This document shows, in pieces, positions 8,401 to 16,259 of a stretch of 64,000 nucleotides of DNA (the stretch's first letter is position 1; the number at the start of each line of letters is the position of its first letter). The notes beneath the pieces were generated by a model. The model was given only the letters and a program-made list of their open reading frames with translations. It did not search any database and was not told the DNA's origin. Made by a program: the position numbers and the translations under genes. The stretch covers positions 1 to 64,000 of the forward strand of contig NZ_JARACK010000005.1 of NCBI RefSeq assembly GCF_028767185.1, in the 5' to 3' direction. The stretch is from Mangrovimonas aestuarii. Lineage in GTDB: Bacteria > Bacteroidota > Bacteroidia > Flavobacteriales > Flavobacteriaceae.

Positions 8401-8984
8401 TGTTTTAATTGCAATTGGCGCTTTAACAATTCATTTTCGGCTGCCAGTGCTTGCTTCTCCTCCTCTTGTTTTTTAATTTCTTGCTGAAAAGAAGACAACT
8501 TATCATCAAGGGATTTTTCAAGCGCTTGTATTTCTTTTTTAGAAAGTGTAACGCCACCCTTTTCTGGAATAACTTCGAAGTTAAACAGACCAGGATCATC
8601 AACTGGACTTTGAGCGTATGATTTAGCAAACCATTTTGCGAAATAGAATAAATATTCTATGGTATTATGGGAATCTACATCATTAACCGATTTATTATGC
8701 GCTGCTAAATTCCCCGTTTTTTTAATAAGGTGTAGCTCATTGTACAGTTTATGATTAAACTGCTCCTTAAAGCTCGCTTGAACCATTAAGCTATTTAAAG
8801 TCTTATCATTAGGTAATTCGAGCTCATCATCATTGACATACATCCAATTTACAGCAACTTCGAGTGCCATACGGGCATAAAAGAGCGATGCTCGAGGGTC
8901 TGTAATCACTAATTTTTCTGCATTTACTGCCCTATCGAAAAAGGTTGCAAACTCGCTTTGAAGAAACTGGAAATTTGTATTCAT
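5499..8984 (-). CDS. hsdR: Type I restriction enzyme R subunit (HsdR) with DUF4145 domain
   Basis: This 1161-aa restriction and translocation subunit is longer than usual because of added N-terminal modules. Residues 1-120 are a DUF4145-like helical domain (ARMALEVAVNWMY ... LHLIKKTGNLAAH), and about 150-205 form a charged coiled coil. The HsdR_N nuclease follows at about 215-325, with VDYVLW (D262) and the catalytic VEAKK (E277, K279). The SF2 motor has Walker A ATGTGKT at 401-407, DEAH at 500-503, LTATPK at 524-529 and a QMIGRGSR motif VI, followed by a helical C-terminal domain that should dock on HsdM. It is the last gene of the cluster, 12 bp after the GIY-YIG gene. EcoEI-type HsdR is the closest family. 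Confidence 0.93.
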   Translation of the reverse strand: MNTNFQFLQSEFATFFDRAVNAEKLVITDPRASLFYARMALEVAVNWMYVNDDELELPNDKTLNSLMVQASFKEQFNHKLYNELHLIKKTGNLAAHNKSVNDVDSHNTIEYLFYFAKWFAKSYAQSPVDDPGLFNFEVIPEKGGVTLSKKEIQALEKSLDDKLSSFQQEIKKQEEEKQALAAENELLKRQLQLKQQAFETNKQLANAQDEVVHPRNEYETRKYIIDINLREAGWDLQGVNDKEFGVKYMPISTNPSGLGSVDYVLWDDDGLPLALVEAKKTMESVTKGENQAQLYADCLEKMFGRRPVMYYSNGYEIYLWDDQFYKQSRPVHGFYTKAELQTLMFRRSHRQDIRTAPIDDFIAGRIYQMRSIKSIAEHIAGTDKSNGKLIGTHRGALLVLATGTGKTRTSIAFSKLMLECNWAKRILFLADRISLVDQAKRNFVKHLPEHACVNLLEEKDNPDARIAFSTYKTMMGLIDGSRDGEARFYGVGHFDLVIVDEAHRSIYKKYQAIFEYFDAIFLGLTATPKNSIDKNTYHVFGLADKSPTDAYTFDEAVSNKHLVPYKSIEVPTKFLREGIKYSELSDEEKEQFEEEILDGEEATGNEWISSSEMNTWLFNKPTAIKTLRFILKHGIKKRGGDELGKTIIFAKNRKHAQFLKDTFMELDKEQFGNDYVKVITHSEPKAKEFINRFCDEEKDRLPQIAISVDMMDTGIDAPSCVNLVFYKQVKSYTKFWQMIGRGSRLRPDLFGPDEDKTHFLIFDLCGNFEFFEENPEGIETSSQKGLTEIIFGLRLRLAEYLRSDQFKDNDQLQLFRTELLDGLHNDIATLDLERFDVKMNLQIVHEFGNDNRELWSHLSKRDVKRIEDKLAPLVKPQKGDTDMARYYDKLLYNLIAKRLETPNTENYLNSFMVPISKVATTSQKLLKKTSVPEVKSKEELIKMPLQENFWKIEGIAHLEKLRKGVRELVKYIDPVDQRYVTTDFADYIIEDDIKHGDMVNGSMNNNGSPFQNNLHRLEKIIRENENHITINRIRKGEAITKEELLALESMLFDNGIDKQAIEKELGTQFNIVQFVISLMGLSPEKVDAAFAQFINDYHLNAIQIQFLDTIKKFLTTNGKIEPSKLYEAPFKNYHSMGIDGVFTTQQADAIFKIVEDFNQAN

Positions 8985-8996
8985 AGCTCTAATATA

Positions 8997-9554
8997 CTAA
9001 TGTGTTCTAAAACTATTCCATTTAGCCCTAAAGATTCCTGCCAAAGCAACTTCTAAAAAATACAGGTTATAATCTTCTTCTACAGCATGTAATACAACCT
9101 TATAGTTTCTGAGTTGTTCTTTAGAGGTGTTCAAAATTTCATTTGTAACATTGGCTCTTGTTATGTTTGGATCTTCATGATTAGAAAGTAAATAAGCCAA
9201 GGAACATTCGTTATGTAATTTGCCCCAGCCGTGCTGACGCAGTCTTCTGAATATTGTACGGCTTATTCCAACATATACAGGAACAACCTTATCTCCTTGT
9301 TGTTCACCAAAAACATAAATCCCCTTTAATTCGTTCTCTGTACTAGATTTTCCCGACTTATTATTGGGAAAATAACCTAAACTTTCGAAAAGCTTTGTTT
9401 GTCTCCAAACTTTATCATTGACCACCTTATATAAATCGTTAAGTATTGGGGTAGAATCATGAGATAGTTTATCTTTTAACTCTATTGCCAATTCATGTGC
9501 TTCCAATAGCAACTGTTCTAAACTTTTTGGATAAGGTTCTTTTCTATAATTCAT
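8997..9554 (-). CDS. GIY-YIG nuclease family protein in hsd operon
   Basis: In this 185-aa protein residues 78-170 form a GIY-YIG catalytic domain: GIY at 78-80, the YVG variant at 94-96, the catalytic Arg around R104 (FRRLRQH) and the metal-binding Glu at about E168 (FLEVAL). All key residues appear present, so an active endonuclease is plausible. The N-terminal ~75 residues are helical and unassigned. Its start overlaps the end of the PD-(D/E)XK-like gene by 4 bp and hsdR follows after 12 bp, so it is part of the same operon. Standard type I systems do not contain such a gene. It may add a second cleavage activity. Confidence 0.8.
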   Translation of the reverse strand: MNYRKEPYPKSLEQLLLEAHELAIELKDKLSHDSTPILNDLYKVVNDKVWRQTKLFESLGYFPNNKSGKSSTENELKGIYVFGEQQGDKVVPVYVGISRTIFRRLRQHGWGKLHNECSLAYLLSNHEDPNITRANVTNEILNTSKEQLRNYKVVLHAVEEDYNLYFLEVALAGIFRAKWNSFRTH

Positions 9555-10894
9555 TTTGGTAGAAACAAATTTTTATAGCTCATTTTCATAGCTAATATAA
9601 AATCGGCCAATGGCTTTATATTATCCATTGTTGTATCTATTTGTTGCAAGTAACTTAATGGCACTGTAGTTTCTATAAAATAGCCTGCAGACATGGTTAA
9701 ATAATTTCTATTGGTGTTTTCGAAATTACCCTCCCAATTCATCTTTGTTTTCCAGTCGTAACCATCGATAGTATATTCCTCCAAGAAGTCTTTTAGTTTG
9801 CCCCACTCATCCCGGTTGTATTTCCCTGTATGATGCCAATGCACATATGATGAAATTAACTCCTTACCTTCTTTAATTTCTTCATCACTAAGGAGTATAT
9901 TACAGATGTATTTATTGAAATGGCAAAATTTTAATTCATAGCCAGCATCTACGTCGAATGAGTGTGAATTAACTTGAATACTGTGGGGAGGCGACCACCC
10001 CTTGTTCTTTTTTAAAAGATTTAAAAGTACAGTGCCCTGTCCTTTTGTATTACCTGGCCAAATTCCAAAAATAAGATTTAACTTGCCGTCACCACCTTTA
10101 GATAAATAGAGCAGGATTTCGCGAGCCCAACCAAAATCCAATTGCAAGCCAATTCGATCGTTATATTCGAGAATAGGATGTTCCTCTGAATCTATGAACT
10201 TTAAAGCAGCTACAAGACGTTGATATATTTTATGTTTTTCTGTAATACTGTTAGATAAGCTAGCCAAAGGAGCGATAGGAATCCAATTTGGATTATGGCT
10301 TTGCACCAAGCCAATAAAATCTTCCAGTAGCACTGAAGGTGTATTCATTAAGCTATGGAATCCATTGATACGATTCACTAACAACATTAACTTTTCCCAG
10401 TTATAATCAACAGGGAACACATTTTCCTTACTTACAGCAACAGTCCCTAAAAGTGCTGCTACCTGTTGGTGCAATTGTTTTGTACAATCTGTATTATCTC
10501 TTTTTACCTCTATACAAAATGCAATATCATTGATAGTGATAAAAATATCGGTGATATGTTTTTTATTGATGTTTGGTGAGTGATTAAAGAAACCTGCAAG
10601 GCCCATAGGTAGTCCACTCATTGCTATTGCAAAAACCTTAGAAAACTCACCTTGCACATCTGTAGTTTCTACCTGAATATCGATTTGCCAATTATCCTTA
10701 TCGGTTATATCGGCAAAAAGATTATCGAAAATCTTCTCTTGACTACTTTCTTTAAAAACACTTTTCAAAAACTCATACAGTAATAAGGGATCATTTTTTA
10801 AGCAGATTACAAAAGCCCTGCTTAAATTATCTTCTATATTTTCTGCTGACAAGTTTTGGCTAAAAAACCTAAATGTATTTAAATGTCTATTCAT
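9551..10894 (-). CDS. PD-(D/E)XK nuclease-like protein in hsd operon
   Basis: This 447-aa protein is not a standard type I subunit. Its N-terminal third carries the pattern of a PD-(D/E)XK nuclease: an early acidic helix IEDNLSRAF (about 20-28), the strand ITDIFITIND with D116, then FCIEVKRDN with E129 and K131. The remainder (about 150-447) is of unknown fold. The start codon overlaps the hsdS stop by one base, and it overlaps the GIY-YIG gene at its own end, so the pair is translated together between hsdS and hsdR. I infer a DNA-cleaving or DNA-end-binding accessory protein. The nuclease call needs structural confirmation. Confidence 0.6.
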   Translation of the reverse strand: MNRHLNTFRFFSQNLSAENIEDNLSRAFVICLKNDPLLLYEFLKSVFKESSQEKIFDNLFADITDKDNWQIDIQVETTDVQGEFSKVFAIAMSGLPMGLAGFFNHSPNINKKHITDIFITINDIAFCIEVKRDNTDCTKQLHQQVAALLGTVAVSKENVFPVDYNWEKLMLLVNRINGFHSLMNTPSVLLEDFIGLVQSHNPNWIPIAPLASLSNSITEKHKIYQRLVAALKFIDSEEHPILEYNDRIGLQLDFGWAREILLYLSKGGDGKLNLIFGIWPGNTKGQGTVLLNLLKKNKGWSPPHSIQVNSHSFDVDAGYELKFCHFNKYICNILLSDEEIKEGKELISSYVHWHHTGKYNRDEWGKLKDFLEEYTIDGYDWKTKMNWEGNFENTNRNYLTMSAGYFIETTVPLSYLQQIDTTMDNIKPLADFILAMKMSYKNLFLPK

Positions 10895-12087
10895 TATACC
10901 AACTCCCCTTTAAACGCTTTTTGCAGTAAGCAGTTAAACAAATCTTCTGCTTCCTTAAGCTCTTGTTTGGCCAATTCCTTTTGTTGCTCTATCAAGGCTA
11001 TTTTATCCGCAAATTGGTTTTGAAGATCAATAGGCGGAATCGGTATTTCAAAATTTTGAAGTTGTTCTTTTGTTATTGCTTCTCTAGTAGCCCCATTCCT
11101 TGTTCCAATACCCAATAATTTAACTTTAACATTTGGAGAAATAACAAGATGTAATAGAAAAACCGGGTTCAATTCTTCTCTTTTTACTCTTAAAATTGAA
11201 ACGTGTTGATTTACCCTAGCTGGTAAGATTTCCTTTGGAACTATTGCACATCTAGCCACAGAAGCCCCTGTTATATTTAATAACACATCATTTTCTTCAA
11301 TAATCACATTCTTTAACTTAGCCGCCTGAGCATCATCTATAAAAGCTAAATCTTTATTCTTAAAACAATTATCATGAATATTCAAACTTCTTATCAATGA
11401 AATCCCTTCCATTTTATATGCATCTTTACCTCCTTTAGGCGTTGACCCACTTCCTATTTTTGAAGTTAAAACTTTCATTTTTTGCTCTTGCCATCCCTTG
11501 GGATTGATAACCGGATCCCCAAACATATCCAAGAAAATGGACTGTGCGAGTTTATCATACTCTTCGAGCAGCTGTTTGGTTTTATCGCGCAGTGCAGCGG
11601 CATCGTCGAGGATTTGAGCGATACGTTTTTGGGTGTCGAGGTCTGGGAGTGGGATTTCTAACTTATTTATATAACGCGGTAACTGTAAATTTATAATGCC
11701 TGTTGTCTTATTTTGAAACATTCCTGTAACTCCAAAACGGTGACTGCCGTAAAGTAAATAATGTAAATATCTTGGGAATACTTTATCTTTTTTAGGTCTA
11801 AGAATAGAAGTGAAATTATTACATAAATAAACACCTTCTTCGTTGAAAAAAACGACACGACCTACAGGCTGTTTTGGACTACCTCCCGATTTTTCAATAA
11901 TAATATCACCTTTCAACAACTTCTTTTGTTCAACTTTTTTACTCGAAATATTTCTTTTAACTACTTCGGACAAGTCAAGCACGCCTAAATTGGTAAAATT
12001 GGTGGTTCTTAAAACCTTCACATCTTCTCCTTCATCACCCCATTCTCCAGTAATAGGTTTTTCAATAATATCTTTTAAAAAAGTCAT
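10894..12087 (-). CDS. hsdS: Type I restriction enzyme specificity subunit HsdS
   Basis: The 397-aa length fits a full two-domain specificity subunit. The first target-recognition domain spans about 1-145, the first conserved helix about 150-190 (PLPDLDTQKRIAQILDDA), the second recognition domain about 200-350, and the closing helix about 355-397 (PIPPIDLQNQFADKIALIEQQ). The repeated 'P-P-x-x-x-Q' turns before each helix are diagnostic. The two halves specify the two parts of a bipartite recognition site, which cannot be read from sequence. It lies 3 bp after hsdM and touches the next gene by one base. Confidence 0.93.
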   Translation of the reverse strand: MTFLKDIIEKPITGEWGDEGEDVKVLRTTNFTNLGVLDLSEVVKRNISSKKVEQKKLLKGDIIIEKSGGSPKQPVGRVVFFNEEGVYLCNNFTSILRPKKDKVFPRYLHYLLYGSHRFGVTGMFQNKTTGIINLQLPRYINKLEIPLPDLDTQKRIAQILDDAAALRDKTKQLLEEYDKLAQSIFLDMFGDPVINPKGWQEQKMKVLTSKIGSGSTPKGGKDAYKMEGISLIRSLNIHDNCFKNKDLAFIDDAQAAKLKNVIIEENDVLLNITGASVARCAIVPKEILPARVNQHVSILRVKREELNPVFLLHLVISPNVKVKLLGIGTRNGATREAITKEQLQNFEIPIPPIDLQNQFADKIALIEQQKELAKQELKEAEDLFNCLLQKAFKGELV

Positions 12088-12090
12088 TAA

Positions 12091-13728
12091 CTATAAAAGT
12101 TTAGATAATTTCTCATTTATTTCCATTCGTTCTTTATTCAGAAAATTAATCTTTCCTAATATTTCTGAAGGTGCGTCGTACTTCACTTCTTCATAAACGA
12201 TTTCCTTGTAACGGTTAATTGAGAGGTCCCAGTCGTTTTCCTTAATTTCCTTAAATGGAACCAGGAAACTTTGAGAAGTACGGTCTGCAAAATTGTGGGT
12301 GCAGGTACCATCCAAAAACTTATCGAATCCTAAGTTTTGAGGCACATTGTTTACGTGAAGTAGGTTTCCTTCGTTATCGTGCATCATCCCAAAATACTCA
12401 CTTTTTAAATAACGGTAGTGGTCTAACACTTGCGGTAAATTAAAATTGTTGTGCACCTTGGAAAGTTCTGCCAACTTTTCTTTTGTTAAATCTTCTGCAA
12501 AAGCAAAATCATTAAACAACTCCTCATCTACCAATAAGTTTCGTTTATCATCGAGACTTTTGCCATCGGCTTGCATATCGTAAAACCAAACATTATCTGT
12601 ACCTCCACTTCCTGTTTTGGTGAATATCATTATGGCGGTACTTACCCCTGTATAAGGTTTAAACACCCCACTAGGCATAGAAATAATGGCTTCCAGTTTA
12701 TTGTTCTCCACAATTTCCTGACGAATACTTTTATGGGCTTTACCGCTACCAAATAACACTCCATCTGGCACTATAACAGCTGCTCTTCCACCAATTTTTA
12801 ACTGGCGTAACATAAGTGCCAAAAACAGCAGTTCGGTTTTGGTGGTGTTTGTTACGTTTACAAGACTAGGAGCAATACTAGCTTTATCAATCTTGCCTGT
12901 AAACGGGGGATTTGCCAAAATTAAAGTATGAGCATTACTTATTTCATTATCCTTGCTCACCGCATTGACATCTACAATATTAGGCTCTTCCACTCCATGT
13001 AGGTAAAGGTTCATAGAGGCAATACGTAACATCGTGGCATCGAACTCCGTACCATTAAACATGGTTTTATTGATATGATCGCTGTTTTTATCCAATTCAG
13101 TAACATCGTAATGCTTGTCGATATATTCCTTGGCCGCCACCAAAAAGCCAGCAGTACCCACCGAAGGATCACAGATTACATCCTCTAGGGTTGGCTGCAT
13201 TAACTCCACCATAAGCTTAATAATGTGGCGTGGGGTTCTGAACTGTCCTGCGGTACCACCACCTTCCAATTTAGACAAAAGATATTCGTATATATCTCCT
13301 TTGGTATCTTGATTGGTCATATCGATACGCTCTAACTTTTCCATTACCTGGTCCAATACTGCGGGTTTGGAAATACCAAAGGTAGCACCACTCATGTAGG
13401 TACTGAACAAGCTTTTTTCACTCCCCAATGAACGAATAAAAGGAAATATACCATCTACAGTATTAGAAAATATCGCATGACGTGGATTAACGTCCATTTC
13501 TTTCAAGTTCTTCCAACGAAAGTCTTGTTGGTCGGGACCGAAAATTGGATTGAACTCTTTATTCAATCGTTTTGCCTTACGCTCATTACGCGTTTCGGTC
13601 TCATCTAAATCTTTTATAAAAATGAGGTAGGTTAACTGCTCAACGATGGTGATGGTGTTTGAAATACCTCCCGTCCAGAAAGTATTCCATATTTGATCTA
13701 TTTGTGATTTTAATTCTCCTGTAATCAT
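12091..13728 (-). CDS. hsdM: Type I restriction enzyme methyltransferase subunit HsdM
   Basis: This 545-aa protein is an N6-adenine methyltransferase that modifies the host recognition sites. Visible parts are the N-terminal helical HsdM_N domain (about 10-140), the SAM-binding motif I DPSVGTAGFL at 187-196 and the catalytic NPPF at 273-276 (LANPPFTGK), all intact. It lies 15 bp downstream of the DUF2130 gene and 3 bp before hsdS. This intact NPPF contrasts with the degenerate site in the second methylase-like protein upstream (16252-18723), so HsdM is the likely functional methylase of the cluster. Confidence 0.95.
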   Translation of the reverse strand: MITGELKSQIDQIWNTFWTGGISNTITIVEQLTYLIFIKDLDETETRNERKAKRLNKEFNPIFGPDQQDFRWKNLKEMDVNPRHAIFSNTVDGIFPFIRSLGSEKSLFSTYMSGATFGISKPAVLDQVMEKLERIDMTNQDTKGDIYEYLLSKLEGGGTAGQFRTPRHIIKLMVELMQPTLEDVICDPSVGTAGFLVAAKEYIDKHYDVTELDKNSDHINKTMFNGTEFDATMLRIASMNLYLHGVEEPNIVDVNAVSKDNEISNAHTLILANPPFTGKIDKASIAPSLVNVTNTTKTELLFLALMLRQLKIGGRAAVIVPDGVLFGSGKAHKSIRQEIVENNKLEAIISMPSGVFKPYTGVSTAIMIFTKTGSGGTDNVWFYDMQADGKSLDDKRNLLVDEELFNDFAFAEDLTKEKLAELSKVHNNFNLPQVLDHYRYLKSEYFGMMHDNEGNLLHVNNVPQNLGFDKFLDGTCTHNFADRTSQSFLVPFKEIKENDWDLSINRYKEIVYEEVKYDAPSEILGKINFLNKERMEINEKLSKLL

Positions 13729-13743
13729 AGCTGTATTTTACGC

Positions 13744-15024
13744 TTAATTGTTGTTTAAGCCGTTAAATTTTTCTTTCATAGTTGGATTGTTGTAGGTAAG
13801 CTTTTTGATCGTCAGATCTTCCGCTTTGTTGTTTGCCAATCGCAAATTGTTTACCGATGAAAGCAGTGCATCCTTGGTTTTTTGTAAGTGATTCATTGTT
13901 TTATCGATCTCATCAATTGCCGTTTTAAATTGACGACTTGCCAAATCGTAGTTTCTAGCAAAACCATGTTTAAACTCGTTAATTTTTTCTTCAAAATTAG
14001 TAATGTCGATGTTCTGGTTTCTCATTACATTCAATTCTGATTTATACTGTAATGATTTCATTCCAGCATTTTTTAGCAATGTAATAATTGGAATAAAAAA
14101 CTGCGGGCGGATAACATACATTTTATCATATTTATAAGACACATCTACAATACCGGTATTGTAAAACTCGTTATCTGATTCGAGTAAAGACACCAGTACA
14201 GCATATTCACATCCTTTATCCCTACGGTCTTTGTCAAGTTTTGCAAAGAAATCTTCGTTTTTCTTCTTGGTCGCCGTATGGTCATTTTCGTTTTTCATCT
14301 CGAACATGATGGATACAATTTCATTGCCTTCATGATCGGTTTCTCTGTAGATATAATCTCCTTTGGTACCACCGGAAGCATCGTTGTCTTTTTCGAAATA
14401 AGCCCCTTGAAAAGCTGTAGCCCTTAGTTTGTTAAACTCTGTTTCGCAATGCTGCTCTAGAGTTTCCCCCACCATTTTAGTAGATAGCTTTTGCTTGTAA
14501 TCCTGAAGACGTTCTATTTCCTGGTCACGGAATTTGATTAATTCATCTTTAGCACTTAATTGACTGGCAAACTTCTCCTTCAAAGAGCTTTCCAACAATT
14601 GTCTTTCACTATCCTTGTTTTTTAAATCGTTAACGAGTTGGTCTCTTTCTTTTTCAATCTGGTTAACAGCCGTGGACACTTCAAGTGTTTTTACCGTTTC
14701 AGCTTTTTCCAATTTTGACTGTAAATCGCGAATAAGCTCATCTTTCTTAGACACCTCATCAACCAGCTCTTCCTTACTTTTTAACTTTAGATTACTGATC
14801 TCCTGATTTTTTTTAGCTATTAGATCCTGGTAAAAACTTTTAATTTTAGATTCGGTGAGTTCTACAGCCGATTGCTTTTCTTTTTCAGCAACCTCTAATC
14901 GGCTGTTTATTTCTGTTTGAAACTGCTGATCCCTTACTTGCTTAACGATATCATTGTAAACAGAGTCGTCAACTTTAAAAACTTCTTTACAGTTTGGGCA
15001 TTTTACTTTTGTATTCTCACTCAT
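13744..15024 (-). CDS. DUF2130 family protein
   Basis: This 426-aa protein starts with one CxxC pair (C9, C12; VKCPNCKEVF) and continues with a long charged coiled coil from about 30 to 190. The DUF2130 domain follows (ETLEQHCETEFNKLR ... GTKGDYIYRE). Within it D223 and the later FEMKNE (E242, K244) have the spacing of a PD-(D/E)XK nuclease core. DUF2130 proteins often sit beside restriction systems, and their function is not established. It lies 15 bp upstream of hsdM and 68 bp downstream of the receiver gene, so it is probably co-transcribed with both. A DNA-end or structure-specific role is inference. Confidence 0.8.
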   Translation of the reverse strand: MSENTKVKCPNCKEVFKVDDSVYNDIVKQVRDQQFQTEINSRLEVAEKEKQSAVELTESKIKSFYQDLIAKKNQEISNLKLKSKEELVDEVSKKDELIRDLQSKLEKAETVKTLEVSTAVNQIEKERDQLVNDLKNKDSERQLLESSLKEKFASQLSAKDELIKFRDQEIERLQDYKQKLSTKMVGETLEQHCETEFNKLRATAFQGAYFEKDNDASGGTKGDYIYRETDHEGNEIVSIMFEMKNENDHTATKKKNEDFFAKLDKDRRDKGCEYAVLVSLLESDNEFYNTGIVDVSYKYDKMYVIRPQFFIPIITLLKNAGMKSLQYKSELNVMRNQNIDITNFEEKINEFKHGFARNYDLASRQFKTAIDEIDKTMNHLQKTKDALLSSVNNLRLANNKAEDLTIKKLTYNNPTMKEKFNGLNNN

Positions 15025-15092
15025 AACTTGAATCTTTAAAAATTAATAACATTACAAATGTAGGGTTGAAGTGTGCAGGGTGATTGCATAGA

Positions 15093-16259
15093 TTAATTGG
15101 CTCGTTTTATCAAATCAATAAAAGTTTTCGTTCCACAAGGGCTAGGTTTTGTTGTAACTTCAATATTGTCCCCCTCGCGGAATGAAAATTCATCCATTAT
15201 TTTTGGCAATATTGTTAATTCAATAACGCCATCCGAAGACCGAAACGTTCCAAAGTTATTACCGGCGACTCTAATTAATTTGCCAGCAATCCATTCACCC
15301 GAAACTTCTGATTCAACTTGTTTTTTCTCCCATTTTGATAGATTTCTTTCTTTAACCAAATTACTATCAATAAATGTTTTGAAATAATCTAGTACATCAA
15401 ATAAAAGAAGCACCGTACTTTGGTATAGAAACGTATTTGAGACTGAAGCCATGTATGAATCAACCCCTAATTTACTTCCATTATCGTGGGATCCATCCTG
15501 TGTAACCATCAAAATTTTATAAATATTAAAAGCAATTACAGAGTGAATTATCTCTTGGTTATGAACGTATCCACTATGACGATTTGATAAAAAGGCTCCT
15601 GATCCATTAATCCAACCTTTATCCTCGATAATTTCATCTGGTATACATCCAATTTCATTAAGCTTTCTGAAGAGTGCTTCAATAATTTTTCTTATTCCAG
15701 TTAATGAATCTTGAGCTATTTTAATCTGATTTGGGTTTTCAATATCCAAAACCAAATGATGCAACCTATCGAAATGCTTTTTGCCTAAATAAGCTTCAGT
15801 ACATATTTCAAATTGATTGGAATACTTATGCTTTAATTTTGTTAATTCTCGATTCTTACAAGCCTCAACAAGCATATTAAAAAGTTTATCCTCATCTTCA
15901 TCCTTTCCTTTTTCAAATACATTCGGGAAGGCATTATTAAACTCTTCTGATGCATAGGTTTTGGCTTGCCCTGTCAAAACAAAGTAGGCTAAAGTTCTAT
16001 CCAAATCCCTTATCCTGTCTTTTGCCTGATGTACCCATTTAGTGTCTTCTGACCCAGGAACATCCGTTTCATTTTCAAAGAATTTAGCATCTAATAATAC
16101 TGCATCATATTTTGAAAGATTAACTTCTAGTTCTTTACAACCACCATTCATTGATTTGAATGGCCAAAATTGGATATTGTAGTCTATTGCCGTTTTATGA
16201 ACCGCTTCCAAAGACTCATGCTGATCATCTATCCAAAGTACATTGTATTTTTTACTCAT
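15093..16259 (-). CDS. CheY-like receiver-domain protein, partner of methylase-kinase
   Basis: In this 388-aa protein residues 1-130 are a response-regulator receiver domain with a complete active site: acidic pair D11-D12 (VLWIDDQ), phospho-acceptor D57 (VLLDAKF), T96 (VLTGQ) and K117 (VFEKG). A helical middle region (about 135-320) has no family I recognise; it includes YVHNQEIIHS and QDGSHDNGSK. The last ~65 residues (IAGKLIRVAGNNFGTF ... IEVTTKPS) look like a small beta-barrel of OB or cold-shock type. There is no classical DNA-binding output domain. It overlaps the upstream kinase gene by 8 bp, so the two are a cognate pair. Output could be through nucleic-acid or protein binding. Confidence 0.75.
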   Translation of the reverse strand: MSKKYNVLWIDDQHESLEAVHKTAIDYNIQFWPFKSMNGGCKELEVNLSKYDAVLLDAKFFENETDVPGSEDTKWVHQAKDRIRDLDRTLAYFVLTGQAKTYASEEFNNAFPNVFEKGKDEDEDKLFNMLVEACKNRELTKLKHKYSNQFEICTEAYLGKKHFDRLHHLVLDIENPNQIKIAQDSLTGIRKIIEALFRKLNEIGCIPDEIIEDKGWINGSGAFLSNRHSGYVHNQEIIHSVIAFNIYKILMVTQDGSHDNGSKLGVDSYMASVSNTFLYQSTVLLLFDVLDYFKTFIDSNLVKERNLSKWEKKQVESEVSGEWIAGKLIRVAGNNFGTFRSSDGVIELTILPKIMDEFSFREGDNIEVTTKPSPCGTKTFIDLIKRAN

